In this document: positions 46,499 to 54,027 of the stretch, piece after piece
Position numbering within the stretch: position 1 is the first letter of the stretch
Layout of the letters: each line of letters begins with the position of its first letter
NCBI GenBank assembly: GCA_017620475.1
Contig: JAFZQI010000003.1
Location: 1 to 64,000, forward strand
From: Clostridiales bacterium
GTDB taxonomy: Bacteria > Bacillota > Clostridia > Saccharofermentanales > Saccharofermentanaceae
Reading direction: 5' to 3'
Length of the DNA stretch: 64,000 bases
The notes under the pieces: generated by a model
Database searches by the model: none
Seen by the model: only the letters and a program-made list of their open reading frames with translations
Told to the model about the DNA's origin: nothing
Made by a program: the position numbers and the translations under genes

Positions 46499-47434
46499 GT
46501 GTCAATTCCTCATAGGAGAGACGCGACATCAGCGGGGTGATTTAATCGCCTCTGGATCGGCGGCAGTCATTTGTCTGTGTCAATTCCTCATAGGAAAGGC
46601 GCGACATGTCTGGCCTACCCGTAAAGATGGAGCTGTCGAAAACGTGTCAATTCCTCATAGGAGAGGCGCGACGTTCAAGGATGGCAGGGAAGTGTTTATT
46701 GGCGTGAACCAGTGTCAATTCCTCATAGGAGAGGCGCGACGTTTCGTAAAATTGTCCGTTCGTCTCAATTGTGGGTATCAGCCCGTGGAGTGTCAATTCC
46801 TCATAGGAGAGGCGCGACTTTATCGGTTCCAATCAACTGGACATGGAATACACTCGGTTCATGTCGTGTCAATTCCTCATAGGAGAAGCGCGACTGGTAC
46901 ATGAAAGAGTGCGTCGAATACAAAGACGGCAAATTTATGTGTCAATTCCTCATAGGAGAAGCGCGACGATCTTGGTGTAAAGCCTAGAGATATTCATTTC
47001 TCGGAAGTCATAATGTGTCTATTCCTCATAGGAGAAGCGCGACCGGACTTGCTCGCTGCAAAAACAGAGGAGGAGTTCGACCTTGTTTTGTGTCAATTCC
47101 TCATAGGAGAAGCGCGACTCGCAGCTGGTCTGTTCGCGTTATTCATCGGATGGGACTGGGCAAAGGCACAGATGGTGTCAATTCCTCATAGGAGAAGCGC
47201 GACCGCGCAAACCATTATGGGAGGATTGTACTGGGCGCTGCGCATGGAGTCAATTCCTCATAGGAGAAGCGCGACACTATGATGGGTCACTCGGTTGTCC
47301 GATTATGATGTCGGATGAGACTCGACGTTCTATCGTGTCAATTCCTCATAGGAGAAGCGCGACGTCTGCAGCAATAGCAAAACGACAGAGAATCGCCAAC
47401 AAAATGTGTCAATTCCTCATAGGAGAAGCGCGAC
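46499..47434 (-). CRISPR. CRISPR array 2: 13 repeats of 29 bp, 12 spacers
   Basis: Repeats start at 46499, 46577, 46644, 46712, 46790, 46866, 46939, 47015, 47090, 47175, 47247, 47335 and 47406 and share GTGTCAATTCCTCATAGG and CGCGAC with array 1. The variable middle changes along the array: GAGAGA, then GAAAGG, then GAGAGG three times, then GAGAAG in the eight leader-proximal copies. Spacers are 38 to 59 bases. Transcription is on the minus strand from the leader at the right. All spacers have an open, protein-like frame on the plus strand, for example DLLAAKTEEEFDLVL and WYMKECVEYKDGKF. Confidence 0.97.
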
Positions 47435-47700
47435 AACTGAAAAATCAGCGTTGTCGCGCGTGACAATAGCGAATTTGCGTCCTTTTCAATCGGTATTCGC
47501 CCAAAAAGTCGGTCGAGGATTTTGTGAGAACACCCCACAAACGCCTGATATTCCAGCATTTCGCTTTTATCATTACTATTTGAGAATCGTCGACCGACTT
47601 TTCGCGCCTAGACACTATTACCGTAATTGATTAAGAGAAGTATTCATTTTTCAAAGAGCAGGAAGAGTGTTTACTCTTGATTCATTATATCATGCCTTCT
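47435..47700 (-). promoter_or_regulatory. Leader and promoter of array 2
   Basis: The block next to the first repeat (AACTGAAAAATCAGCG, then TTGTCGCGCGTGACAA) is shared with the other arrays. A 100-base element at 47503-47602 has arms AAAAAGTCGGTCGA and TCGACCGACTTTT. Further out, the minus strand carries an extended -10, TGATATAAT (TATAAT at 47689-47684), and a small hairpin AAGAGTGTTTACTCTT. The -35 is weak. The outer ~90 bases recur at array 3. Confidence 0.8.
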
Positions 47701-47860
47701 CTTACTTGTGTTTGTACCACGATGATTCGGGTTGTATTTTTCGCATTTTTATCCCTTCCGGAACGCTTATCACGAACCATCGCATCAAGTAAAATCATAT
47801 CAACAACGGATGAGGTAGTACACCGAATCCGCAAACAAAAACTCTTTGGAGGAACTTACT

Positions 47861-47989
47861 ATGAGAAAAGCAAAACACAACCACTTCTCTACCCACAGAT
47901 TCTTTGGAAGAAGATGCCCGTACTGCGGTAACTATTCCAGCAACTGGCCGGACAGCGGAGAATGTCCATCTTGCGGTGAAGTAAGCTAA
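47861..47989 (+). CDS. Zinc-ribbon microprotein, 42 aa
   Basis: The peptide MRKAKHNHFSTHRFFGRRCP begins it, with two CxxC knuckles (CPYC and CPSC) 16 residues apart, a complete zinc ribbon. GGAGG lies 9 bases before the ATG at 47861. A longer overlapping frame from 47677 has no ribosome site and is rejected. It is the first of four small plus-strand genes between arrays 2 and 3. Function unknown. Confidence 0.7.
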   Translation: MRKAKHNHFSTHRFFGRRCPYCGNYSSNWPDSGECPSCGEVS

Positions 47990-48039
47990 TGCTTACTTCA
48001 CCCCTTCTCCACATCCAAGTTCTTCAGGAGGAACGATCC

Positions 48040-48354
48040 ATGAAAAATGTATACAGAAATGTTGTAGTATGTGCATCTACCCAGGATATCAGGAACGGAT
48101 TTGACATCTATCTCATGATTTCCGGTCAGCGAGTTTATCTCATGACCCACAGAGATAATACTTGTCTCTTCAATATTCTTAAAGATGGAATTGATTTTTC
48201 CGAACTGAAGAGATACAAACCGCATCGTTTGTATTCACGATACGGAATGAAGCAGCACCGGAATGTATCCGTTCGGACATCAAACTGTCTGACTCATCTC
48301 ATCAGGGTAGTTGACAGCTACCTTGATGAGTCAGCTGAACTGCAGATTGCTTGA
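48040..48354 (+). CDS. Hypothetical protein, 104 aa
   Basis: No family recognised. The protein (MKNVYRNVVVCASTQDIRNG...) is soluble and basic, with Tyr, His and Arg in KRYKPHRLYSRYGMKQHRN. CAGGAGG lies 8 bases before the ATG at 48040; the frame opens earlier but that part overlaps the preceding gene's end. It lies in a run of small genes, each with its own strong ribosome site. Confidence 0.65.
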   Translation: MKNVYRNVVVCASTQDIRNGFDIYLMISGQRVYLMTHRDNTCLFNILKDGIDFSELKRYKPHRLYSRYGMKQHRNVSVRTSNCLTHLIRVVDSYLDESAELQIA

Positions 48355-48375
48355 GTACAAAAGGAGATTACCACT

Positions 48376-48606
48376 ATGCCTGATTACAATTTACTTATCA
48401 TTTATGCGGATAACTGCGAAACTGTTTATAACAAGATGTTCTTCAACGATCAGTTCACTCAGTATGAATTCGATACGCTCAAAAAATGCGCGGATATGGA
48501 AGCACCCAATCGTGATTTCAGAAGATGGAAAGATAAGGCGCAGGATCTTCTGGATATAGAGCGTCAGCTCGAGTATATTCACTGTAGGTCTGTACGAATC
48601 TACTGA
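48376..48606 (+). CDS. Hypothetical protein, 76 aa
   Basis: MPDYNLLIIYADNCETVYNK begins the protein; the rest is charged and helical (FRRWKDKAQDLLDIERQLEYI). AAAGGAG precedes the ATG by 10 bases. No domain recognised. It lies 21 bases after the 48040 gene and is probably co-transcribed. Confidence 0.65.
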   Translation: MPDYNLLIIYADNCETVYNKMFFNDQFTQYEFDTLKKCADMEAPNRDFRRWKDKAQDLLDIERQLEYIHCRSVRIY

Positions 48607-48649
48607 TAACGCTATCCTGCATAAGAAGGTATACAGAGAGGTTCGACTC

Positions 48650-49132
48650 ATGGACTTCGTCACTAAGATATTCCTCATAGGAATTCTTATCGTCCTCGGA
48701 ATGATAGGCCTGGCTTATCTCGTTGGTTTCCTTTCAGATGAACTTCCTGGTTTCATGGATTTCCTCGGAGATAGTATCAAAGATGGTTACATTAAAACCA
48801 AAGTTGCCACAAGCTGTAAGAATAACCATCATAAATGGAAAGGCTGCAAATGTGTGTATTGCGGCAAGATTCGAAAAAGCCAGCATAAGTACATTAGGCA
48901 AAGTTCATACAGCATGTTCCCCAACCCAAATGCCAGTTCCAAATGTGTGGTATGCGGAAAAGTATGTAATCACCGGAACAAAAATGGTATGGATCTTGGG
49001 AACAGTAACTGCAAATGTAAAAGATGCGGATGCGAAGTACACCAGCTGGTTACCGATGATGAATGGTGGGACGATAAGCGTAATCTTTACAAGATTAAAA
49101 GTCATTGCATCAGATGTGGACGCAGGTTTTAA
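48650..49132 (+). CDS. Membrane-anchored multi-zinc-finger protein, 160 aa
   Basis: One membrane helix (residues ~7-28, IFLIGILIVLGMIGLAYLVG) is followed by a cytoplasmic Cys-rich region. It has four CxxC pairs, in CKCVYCGK, CVVCGK, CKCKRCGC and CIRCGR, interspersed with His. This suggests two or more zinc ribbons tethered to the membrane. GAGAGG lies before the ATG at 48650. No named family recognised. It ends the run of small genes between arrays 2 and 3. Confidence 0.7.
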   Translation: MDFVTKIFLIGILIVLGMIGLAYLVGFLSDELPGFMDFLGDSIKDGYIKTKVATSCKNNHHKWKGCKCVYCGKIRKSQHKYIRQSSYSMFPNPNASSKCVVCGKVCNHRNKNGMDLGNSNCKCKRCGCEVHQLVTDDEWWDDKRNLYKIKSHCIRCGRRF

Positions 49133-49191
49133 TACCGGCGTTCACATTTACAATAGGTATCCTTTTTCTGTTTGATTAATGCTCCAAACTG

Positions 49192-49245
49192 ACATTCGAT
49201 CAGTTGGTCTTCGAATGCGGTGTAATCAAAGTGGCTACTAATTCA
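49192..49245. repeat. Left copy of a ~55-base direct repeat flanking array 3
   Basis: The stretch beginning ACATTCGATCAG and ending TACTAATTCAC recurs with scattered mismatches at 49950-50004. The two copies bracket array 3, its terminator and its leader. Confidence 0.7.
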
Positions 49246-49294
49246 CGTATTCTTAATGAATCAGAATAACAGATAATTGCCTAAAAAGATAAAC

Positions 49295-49334
49295 AAAAAG
49301 CCTTTGCCAACTCATTTGTTAGCAAAGGCTTTTT
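49295..49334. terminator. Hairpin ending array 3, copy of the array 1 terminator
   Basis: AAAAAGCCTTTGCCAAC pairs with GTTAGCAAAGGCTTTTT (one mismatch) around TCATTT. It and the ~70 bases beyond it match 42901-42970. Confidence 0.8.
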
Positions 49335-49362
49335 CACGCCACGAACACACAACCAAAACCAA

Positions 49363-49770
49363 CACGCAATTTCTCATAGGAATAACGCGACCACATGTCC
49401 GGCAAACGATTTCGAGAAGGCAAAGGATGCCTGTGCGCAGTGTCAATTTCTCATAGGATTGGCATGGCAAGCCATACATCTGGTATGTGTTCGCCTTCGT
49501 CAATAAGGATGGAGAGTGTCAATTCCTCATAGGAGAGGCGCGATGAGATGACAATTCGTTTGAATTGTGGGTACTAGTCAGTAGATATACCGGTCTGGAG
49601 ACCTACACCAACGTATCAATTCCTCATAGAATTGACGCGACTGGCCACTGCGCTTATTGCTACGTAGATCACGAGTGTCAGTTCCTCATAGGAATGGCGC
49701 GACCCACCGAAACCTAAAAACCCTGCGGACGACCCTCAAAAGTGCCAATTCCTCATAGGAGAGGCGCAGC
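49363..49770 (-). CRISPR. CRISPR array 3: six decayed repeats, probably inactive
   Basis: Repeats at 49363, 49440, 49516, 49613, 49675 and 49742 each differ from the consensus at one to several positions (for example GTATCAATT, GTGTCAGTT, GTGCCAATT), including the leader-proximal copy that would template new repeats. Spacers are 48, 47, 68, 33 and 38 bases. The 68-base one contains AATTGTGGGTA and flanking bases resembling spacer 4 of array 2 and may be two spacers fused by loss of a repeat. Variant types match the older part of array 2. Confidence 0.9.
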
Positions 49771-50004
49771 AACTGAAAAATCAGCATTGTCGCGCGTGAA
49801 AACAGCGAGTTTTCGACTTTTAGTGCCTTATACACTATTACCGTAATTGATTAAGAGAAGTATTTATTTTTCAAAGAACAGGAAGAGTGTTTACTCTTGA
49901 TTCATTATATCATTTCTTCTCTTACTTGTCGTTTGTGCCACGATCGTTAACATTCGATCAGATGGTGTTCGAACGCGTTGAAATCTATGTGGTTACTAAT
50001 TCAC
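49771..50004 (-). promoter_or_regulatory. Truncated leader of array 3 and right flank repeat
   Basis: The repeat-proximal block and the outer TATAAT block (49909-49904, minus strand) match leader 2, but most of the ~100-base inverted-repeat element is deleted, leaving only a CGACTTTT remnant. The right copy of the flanking direct repeat is at 49950-50004. From there to 50196 I see nothing else. Confidence 0.7.
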
Positions 50005-50196
50005 TAGCGAAAACTCCAGATTAGATTTGGAGCAGTTTAGTTTCATGTTTCCTGATGTATGATCTCATACAGGGAACCATTGCCAAAATAGAAACCTTTC
50101 AAGCTATGGCCTAACTCTTTTTATTAGTCCACACCTTAAAAGGTAACCGGTGTACAGATTATTCAGTTTTTATGTGCTTCTTTATGTTACATAGTC

Positions 50197-50340
50197 TCAG
50201 TGCTTCGTTTTGCAGTACGGACAGATCACAGTCTTTCCATTGCAATCATGATCAAAGTAGAAGAGCTTGTGACATTTCTTACATCCCTGAAAATAATCAG
50301 TGGGTTTCTGTCTATGCTTTGTTCCGTTCATTAAGATCAT
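50197..50340 (-). CDS. Zinc-ribbon microprotein, 47 aa
   Basis: The frame from ATG 50340 encodes a basic peptide with CKKC and, 19 residues later, CPYC, followed by KTKH and a stop at 50197. GGAGG overlaps the stop region of the OmpA-type gene and lies 8 bases before the ATG, so it is probably the fifth gene of that unit. It resembles the microprotein at 47861 in its ribbon layout. Function unknown. Confidence 0.7.
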   Translation of the reverse strand: MILMNGTKHRQKPTDYFQGCKKCHKLFYFDHDCNGKTVICPYCKTKH

Positions 50341-50352
50341 AACCGTTACCTC

Positions 50353-51576
50353 CTATTCTTCAAGAATCTGCTTAGCAGTCAATGAATCCGCATCCAAAAG
50401 GACTACCTTTCTGTTAGATGCTGCTATCGGGCCACTGGTTCCTGCTCCATAGATATGCCATCTATCAGCCGACCCCTGACCTATTGTCAGGATGCGATCA
50501 TCGGAGATTCCAAGGGAAACCAATGTTTCCTTCACCTTATTCGCGCGGGCCAGCGAAAGCTCTACTGAATAGGAGCTGTTGCTATCTCCGGCACAACATC
50601 CGATTAATAAGATCCGGAAGGATGGATTACTCTTCATATAGGCAGCTACAGGGTCAAGTACTTTTTCTGCTGCATCCGGATCCACATACTCCCAGGAGTC
50701 TCCTTGGAATTTTATCTGGTCTTCAGCTAAGAAAACCGGCTCAGCAAACGGTTCAACGGCTTGCTCGATTACACACTTCTCGAACACAATAGGTGTCTCA
50801 TCAGGGAATGTGACCGTACTTACTTTAGGAAAATCATCACGGGAAGAATCCGGGTTTGCAGGGATCTGGTCAAAATCAGGCTCTCCTCCTGTCTTCTGAA
50901 TAACGCATTTCCAAATCGCTTTAAGCTGCTCTGTTTGAGCGAGGGTAAGTTTTTCCTGGGGTAACGCTGTATCTCCCAACTGCTGAAAAACAACCGTGAT
51001 TCCCGAGAAATCCGGAATTGCTCTCCTCTCAGAGAGAAGGTTCGCCAACTCACTCGGATCGGCCTCAATAAGGTTACCTCTGAAGTCCATGGCTCCACAC
51101 GTAGAGATTCCGCTATCCAAGACAACGATAGTTTTCTGCATGTCAGCAGCACTCGAACGAAGCGATCGTACTGCTAATTCAAGAGCCGCGAGCAGATCGG
51201 CTTCCTCATCATCAGCTCTTGCAGATACGAGGCACTGAAGTGCCATGTTTGTTTTATCCCGGGCATAACGATTCAACCTGTTTGAATTTGCATTCTTCAA
51301 TGCATCCGGAAGTGTATAAAGATCACTTGCAATCACTTCCGGATTCCCATCAACCTGTATGATTGAAATGAAACCCTGGCTTTCAATCACTTCTGTAATC
51401 TTTTCGCGGATCTTGTCATTATTTAAGTTGATTTCTGAAACGCATGCACGATTTCCGATTACGAACGATACAGCTTTAGGGGCAGCAGTAGAAGAATTAC
51501 GCTTTGCACAGCCACTAGAAAGCATAGCAATTACTACACACATACTTGCAATTGTTTTGAAGATACAGTTTCTCAT
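50353..51576 (-). CDS. OmpA-type lipoprotein, 407 aa
   Basis: The signal peptide ends at lipobox SSGC (MRNCIFKTIASMCVVIAMLS...), so the mature protein is lipid-anchored on the outer face of the membrane. The middle (residues ~30-220) has a von Willebrand A-like outline with TIVVLDSGISTCG and GITVVFQQLG strands. The C-terminal ~120 residues are an OmpA/MotB-like peptidoglycan-binding domain (FRILLIGCCAGD, SLARANKVKETLVSLGI, NRKVVLLDAD). The ATG at 51576 overlaps the preceding stop by 4 bases (ATGA). It would link a membrane complex to the cell wall. Association with CRISPR is by position only. Confidence 0.8.
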   Translation of the reverse strand: MRNCIFKTIASMCVVIAMLSSGCAKRNSSTAAPKAVSFVIGNRACVSEINLNNDKIREKITEVIESQGFISIIQVDGNPEVIASDLYTLPDALKNANSNRLNRYARDKTNMALQCLVSARADDEEADLLAALELAVRSLRSSAADMQKTIVVLDSGISTCGAMDFRGNLIEADPSELANLLSERRAIPDFSGITVVFQQLGDTALPQEKLTLAQTEQLKAIWKCVIQKTGGEPDFDQIPANPDSSRDDFPKVSTVTFPDETPIVFEKCVIEQAVEPFAEPVFLAEDQIKFQGDSWEYVDPDAAEKVLDPVAAYMKSNPSFRILLIGCCAGDSNSSYSVELSLARANKVKETLVSLGISDDRILTIGQGSADRWHIYGAGTSGPIAASNRKVVLLDADSLTAKQILEE

Positions 51577-52562
51577 GAGTCTTTCCTCCACATTTTCAGT
51601 TGTTCATGATCTACGATTCGGTAATTCCTTCCTTCCGGTTTTTCCGGTGTATCAGGGATATCTTTCTCTTTGAGGCGAACTTTTTCGGTGGCATCGAGCA
51701 GAACTCTCATGATTGTCTCTTCCGAACTATTATCATCGAGCAGCTTAGCCACTTCTTCATACACCGGCATGGAGAGCCGGTTTATTTCATTCGCACCTGT
51801 CACATGTTCCTTGATGCGTTCGCGAACATAATCCGCGTCTTCTCTAGCTATTTCAACTACTCGCCTTAAAGCGACCTTGAACAGTTCTTCCTCTTCGCGC
51901 ATGGCTTGTTCCATATCCTGAGGGTCTTCTTCGAGTTCTTTCAAAATCGCTTCATCACGATCTATTGCGTTATCCAGAATCAAAAGGTTATCCTCGAGCA
52001 CCTGCTTTTCTTTCCGCATCGGATTGGCTGCATGGCATGATGCACCGAAAGAAACAAAGGATGTAGCAATCGGAAGCAATGCCCAGCAAATCGCTGACGC
52101 AAGAGCCAGAGGATCTGCCTGCGGTTCTGTTTCAAGTGCGCCCATCTGCGAAGTCGATACTTCTCCCGAGAGCATCAGATCTTTCGCGGCTATACGCGTG
52201 TATACATATATGGAGAAACATATTGCGGTGGCAGCTGCGCAGAAAAGGATGATACCCCATTCCTTCTTATACCCCTGTTCTGCTTTCTTATATACACTAC
52301 CAAGCAGTATCGGGGACACATCGAAGCCAATCAAAAGTCCCACACAGGAAACTATTACCATCAAAGCGCTATCATTGCTTAACGTAGAAAAGAGTGAGTA
52401 GAAATTCATACCATCTGCAATGGCGCACACAATCATCAGGCCTATTGCAACCCAAGGAGTATCAAGAATACTCATCGCTTTCTTGTTGTGATCCAGCACT
52501 TCTTTGCGTGCTGTAGAGATCAGGTACTGATTACTTTCGCGCTTCACTGTTATCTTTCTCAT
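51573..52562 (-). CDS. Four-helix membrane protein with coiled coil, 329 aa
   Basis: Membrane helices are seen near residues 39-60, 69-92, 100-124 and 150-174 (for example WGIILFCAAATAICFSIYVY). They are followed by a cytoplasmic stretch of about 100 residues rich in Glu, Lys and Leu that should form a coiled coil (LEDNLLILDNAIDRDEAILK), and a C-terminal charged tail. No family recognised. The ATG at 52562 follows GGAGG and overlaps the previous gene by 32 bases. It sits between a predicted cytosolic protein and the cell-wall-binding lipoprotein, suggesting a complex spanning the envelope. Confidence 0.75.
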   Translation of the reverse strand: MRKITVKRESNQYLISTARKEVLDHNKKAMSILDTPWVAIGLMIVCAIADGMNFYSLFSTLSNDSALMVIVSCVGLLIGFDVSPILLGSVYKKAEQGYKKEWGIILFCAAATAICFSIYVYTRIAAKDLMLSGEVSTSQMGALETEPQADPLALASAICWALLPIATSFVSFGASCHAANPMRKEKQVLEDNLLILDNAIDRDEAILKELEEDPQDMEQAMREEEELFKVALRRVVEIAREDADYVRERIKEHVTGANEINRLSMPVYEEVAKLLDDNSSEETIMRVLLDATEKVRLKEKDIPDTPEKPEGRNYRIVDHEQLKMWRKDS

Positions 52563-53019
52563 AATGCTTATCCTCCGCAAATTTATTCTTCTTCAGTCTG
52601 CGATCAATCTCATCGCGCTCATCCTTCGTTTCTTTACGCACTTCCTTCAAATGCTCAATGTCAGCTCTGAAGAAAGTCTCCCAGCTTTTACGGGCTGTTT
52701 GATGATTCATAATCGTTCTACGGCGTTCAACATGCTGCTTCACCAGGTCACAGAAGGCAAGTCTCGCGCGATCAGCTATAAGGCAATCCAGAACATCGCC
52801 GTGCTCTGAATCGATAATGTCCTTCGGCAGCTTCGCCAGATAGGCATCAAGTTCATCCCGGAGAAGATCCAGAGGTGTGAAACTGCAATACTCGAACGAG
52901 TAATACTTCGGGAGCATACTGATCATCGGTTCGAACTGTCCACTGACTTCGGTACTTTCCATATTCACCTCCGGGATGGTATTGCTCGGAGTTGTCTTCT
53001 TTTTCTTAAAAAGCTTCAT
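52531..53019 (-). CDS. Charged hypothetical protein, 162 aa
   Basis: The N-terminus MKLFKKKKTTPSN is strongly basic, then a hydrophilic middle region (YYSFEYCSFTPLDLLRDELD) and a Lys/Arg/Glu-rich helical C-terminus (KEVRKETKDERDEIDRRLKK). It is probably cytosolic or peripheral at the membrane. The start ATG 53019 has GGAGG 8 bases upstream and overlaps the previous stop (ATGA). No family recognised. It belongs to the coupled unit 53843-50197. Confidence 0.7.
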   Translation of the reverse strand: MKLFKKKKTTPSNTIPEVNMESTEVSGQFEPMISMLPKYYSFEYCSFTPLDLLRDELDAYLAKLPKDIIDSEHGDVLDCLIADRARLAFCDLVKQHVERRRTIMNHQTARKSWETFFRADIEHLKEVRKETKDERDEIDRRLKKNKFAEDKHYEKDNSEARK

Positions 53020-53843
53020 ACAGCGTCCCTCCATTCATGTTCAGGTACAGGGTAGTTATACTTCTTGAGGATTTCATCAGCTTCAAGCAGGACCTCACGA
53101 TGATGCTCAAAGTACGTGATTTCACCTTTGGGGATGATGATAATGGCTGTCGGAAGTACCGGCAGTTTCAGTTTGTCCGGGTGCTTCTTCATGGCAAAAT
53201 TCCAGTAATAATCCAGTTTCTGTCTTGTGTGATAGAGAACCTTCTCAGTAACCATACGGTTCGCATTGTTAGCTTCATAAATCAGGCTTCGTGTGTTGAA
53301 GATCGTGTTTACGCAAGAAGAAAGCTCCGCTTTTTTCTGCTTTACACGGGAAACGTATGAAGCCTTTTCCTTTTCGCGCTCACGGACTCTGCGCATGGTT
53401 ACCGCTTCCTTGCTCAGTTTTGACTCCCCATCCTTAACCTCAATCGGGAGCGAATCCAACGAGGCGCTGATAGCATCCAGTTCCTCCTGTGCAAGAGCAC
53501 ATGCCTGTTCCGCGTCTTTGACGCGATCAAGCGCGATCCGAAGTTCCGTAAGATAGTCAAGAATCTTCACTTCGTGGAGGGTCCAGCTTCTCAGGTTGTA
53601 CTCCTCGAATTCGTTAACCATCTGATCGATGATCGGCGATGTCACCACACCATTGTCTGCTTTACGAGGGAGTCCGTTGCGGCCATCGGTTTTACCAAGT
53701 TTTTTCATCAGTTTCTTTTCCTGTTTGCTCAACGAAGAAGTCTGGTCAGAATCCGTATTCTGCTCATACTCCAGTTTGAGATCTTCAATCCCCATTTTCG
53801 GAGATCCTTCCTTAGTTTTTCTTGTCTCATCAAAAGGGTTCAT
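53016..53843 (-). CDS. Predicted coiled-coil hypothetical protein, 275 aa
   Basis: First gene of the coupled unit. Residues ~75-205 are rich in heptad-like Leu/Ala with charged residues (LTELRIALDRVKDAEQACAL and RVREREKEKASYVSRVKQKK), a probable coiled coil. The C-terminal part (LPVLPTAIIIIPKGEITYFE, then LEADEILKKYNYPVPEHEW) looks like a small folded domain. No signal or membrane segment. AGGAGG lies before the ATG at 53843. It is separated from the CRISPR RAMP operon upstream by a terminator. Confidence 0.7.
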   Translation of the reverse strand: MNPFDETRKTKEGSPKMGIEDLKLEYEQNTDSDQTSSLSKQEKKLMKKLGKTDGRNGLPRKADNGVVTSPIIDQMVNEFEEYNLRSWTLHEVKILDYLTELRIALDRVKDAEQACALAQEELDAISASLDSLPIEVKDGESKLSKEAVTMRRVREREKEKASYVSRVKQKKAELSSCVNTIFNTRSLIYEANNANRMVTEKVLYHTRQKLDYYWNFAMKKHPDKLKLPVLPTAIIIIPKGEITYFEHHREVLLEADEILKKYNYPVPEHEWRDAV

Positions 53844-53949
53844 CTGTATGTCCTCCTGAGTTTGAATCCGGTCTGTTTTTTGTTTCTTGAGTACAATTTT
53901 AGTGTCCTCGTAAACGATTCGCCATAGCTTCTAAAGGGAGAAAAATGCG

Positions 53950-53983
53950 AAAAAAGAAAGACCCCGCATCTTCGAGATCTTTC
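53950..53983 (-). terminator. Terminator of the type III interference operon
   Basis: On the minus strand GAAAGATC pairs with GGTCTTTC (one G-T/mismatch) and is followed by TTTTTTCGCATTTTTC, 45 bases past the stop of the 54028 gene. It separates the interference operon from the envelope unit. Confidence 0.7.
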
Positions 53984-54027
53984 TCATATAAAACCTATTT
54001 AATCAGACTTGCAGTTACTGAATAAAT

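Noticed and set aside
43439..46904. Open frames running through the CRISPR arrays (for example 43439-43669 and 46497-46904)
   Set aside because: They read through 29-base repeats (QFLIGRAR or SIPHRRSAT peptides) and have no ribosome site; they are array artefacts.
43889..47602. Leader element interpreted as an inserted miniature transposon
   Set aside because: No target duplication is visible, and array 3 retains a remnant of the right arm, which fits deletion rather than an empty site. Kept as a structural leader element.
47677..47931. 84-aa frame overlapping the 42-aa zinc-ribbon gene
   Set aside because: It has no ribosome site and starts inside the array 2 leader, while the shorter frame has GGAGG and two CxxC knuckles.
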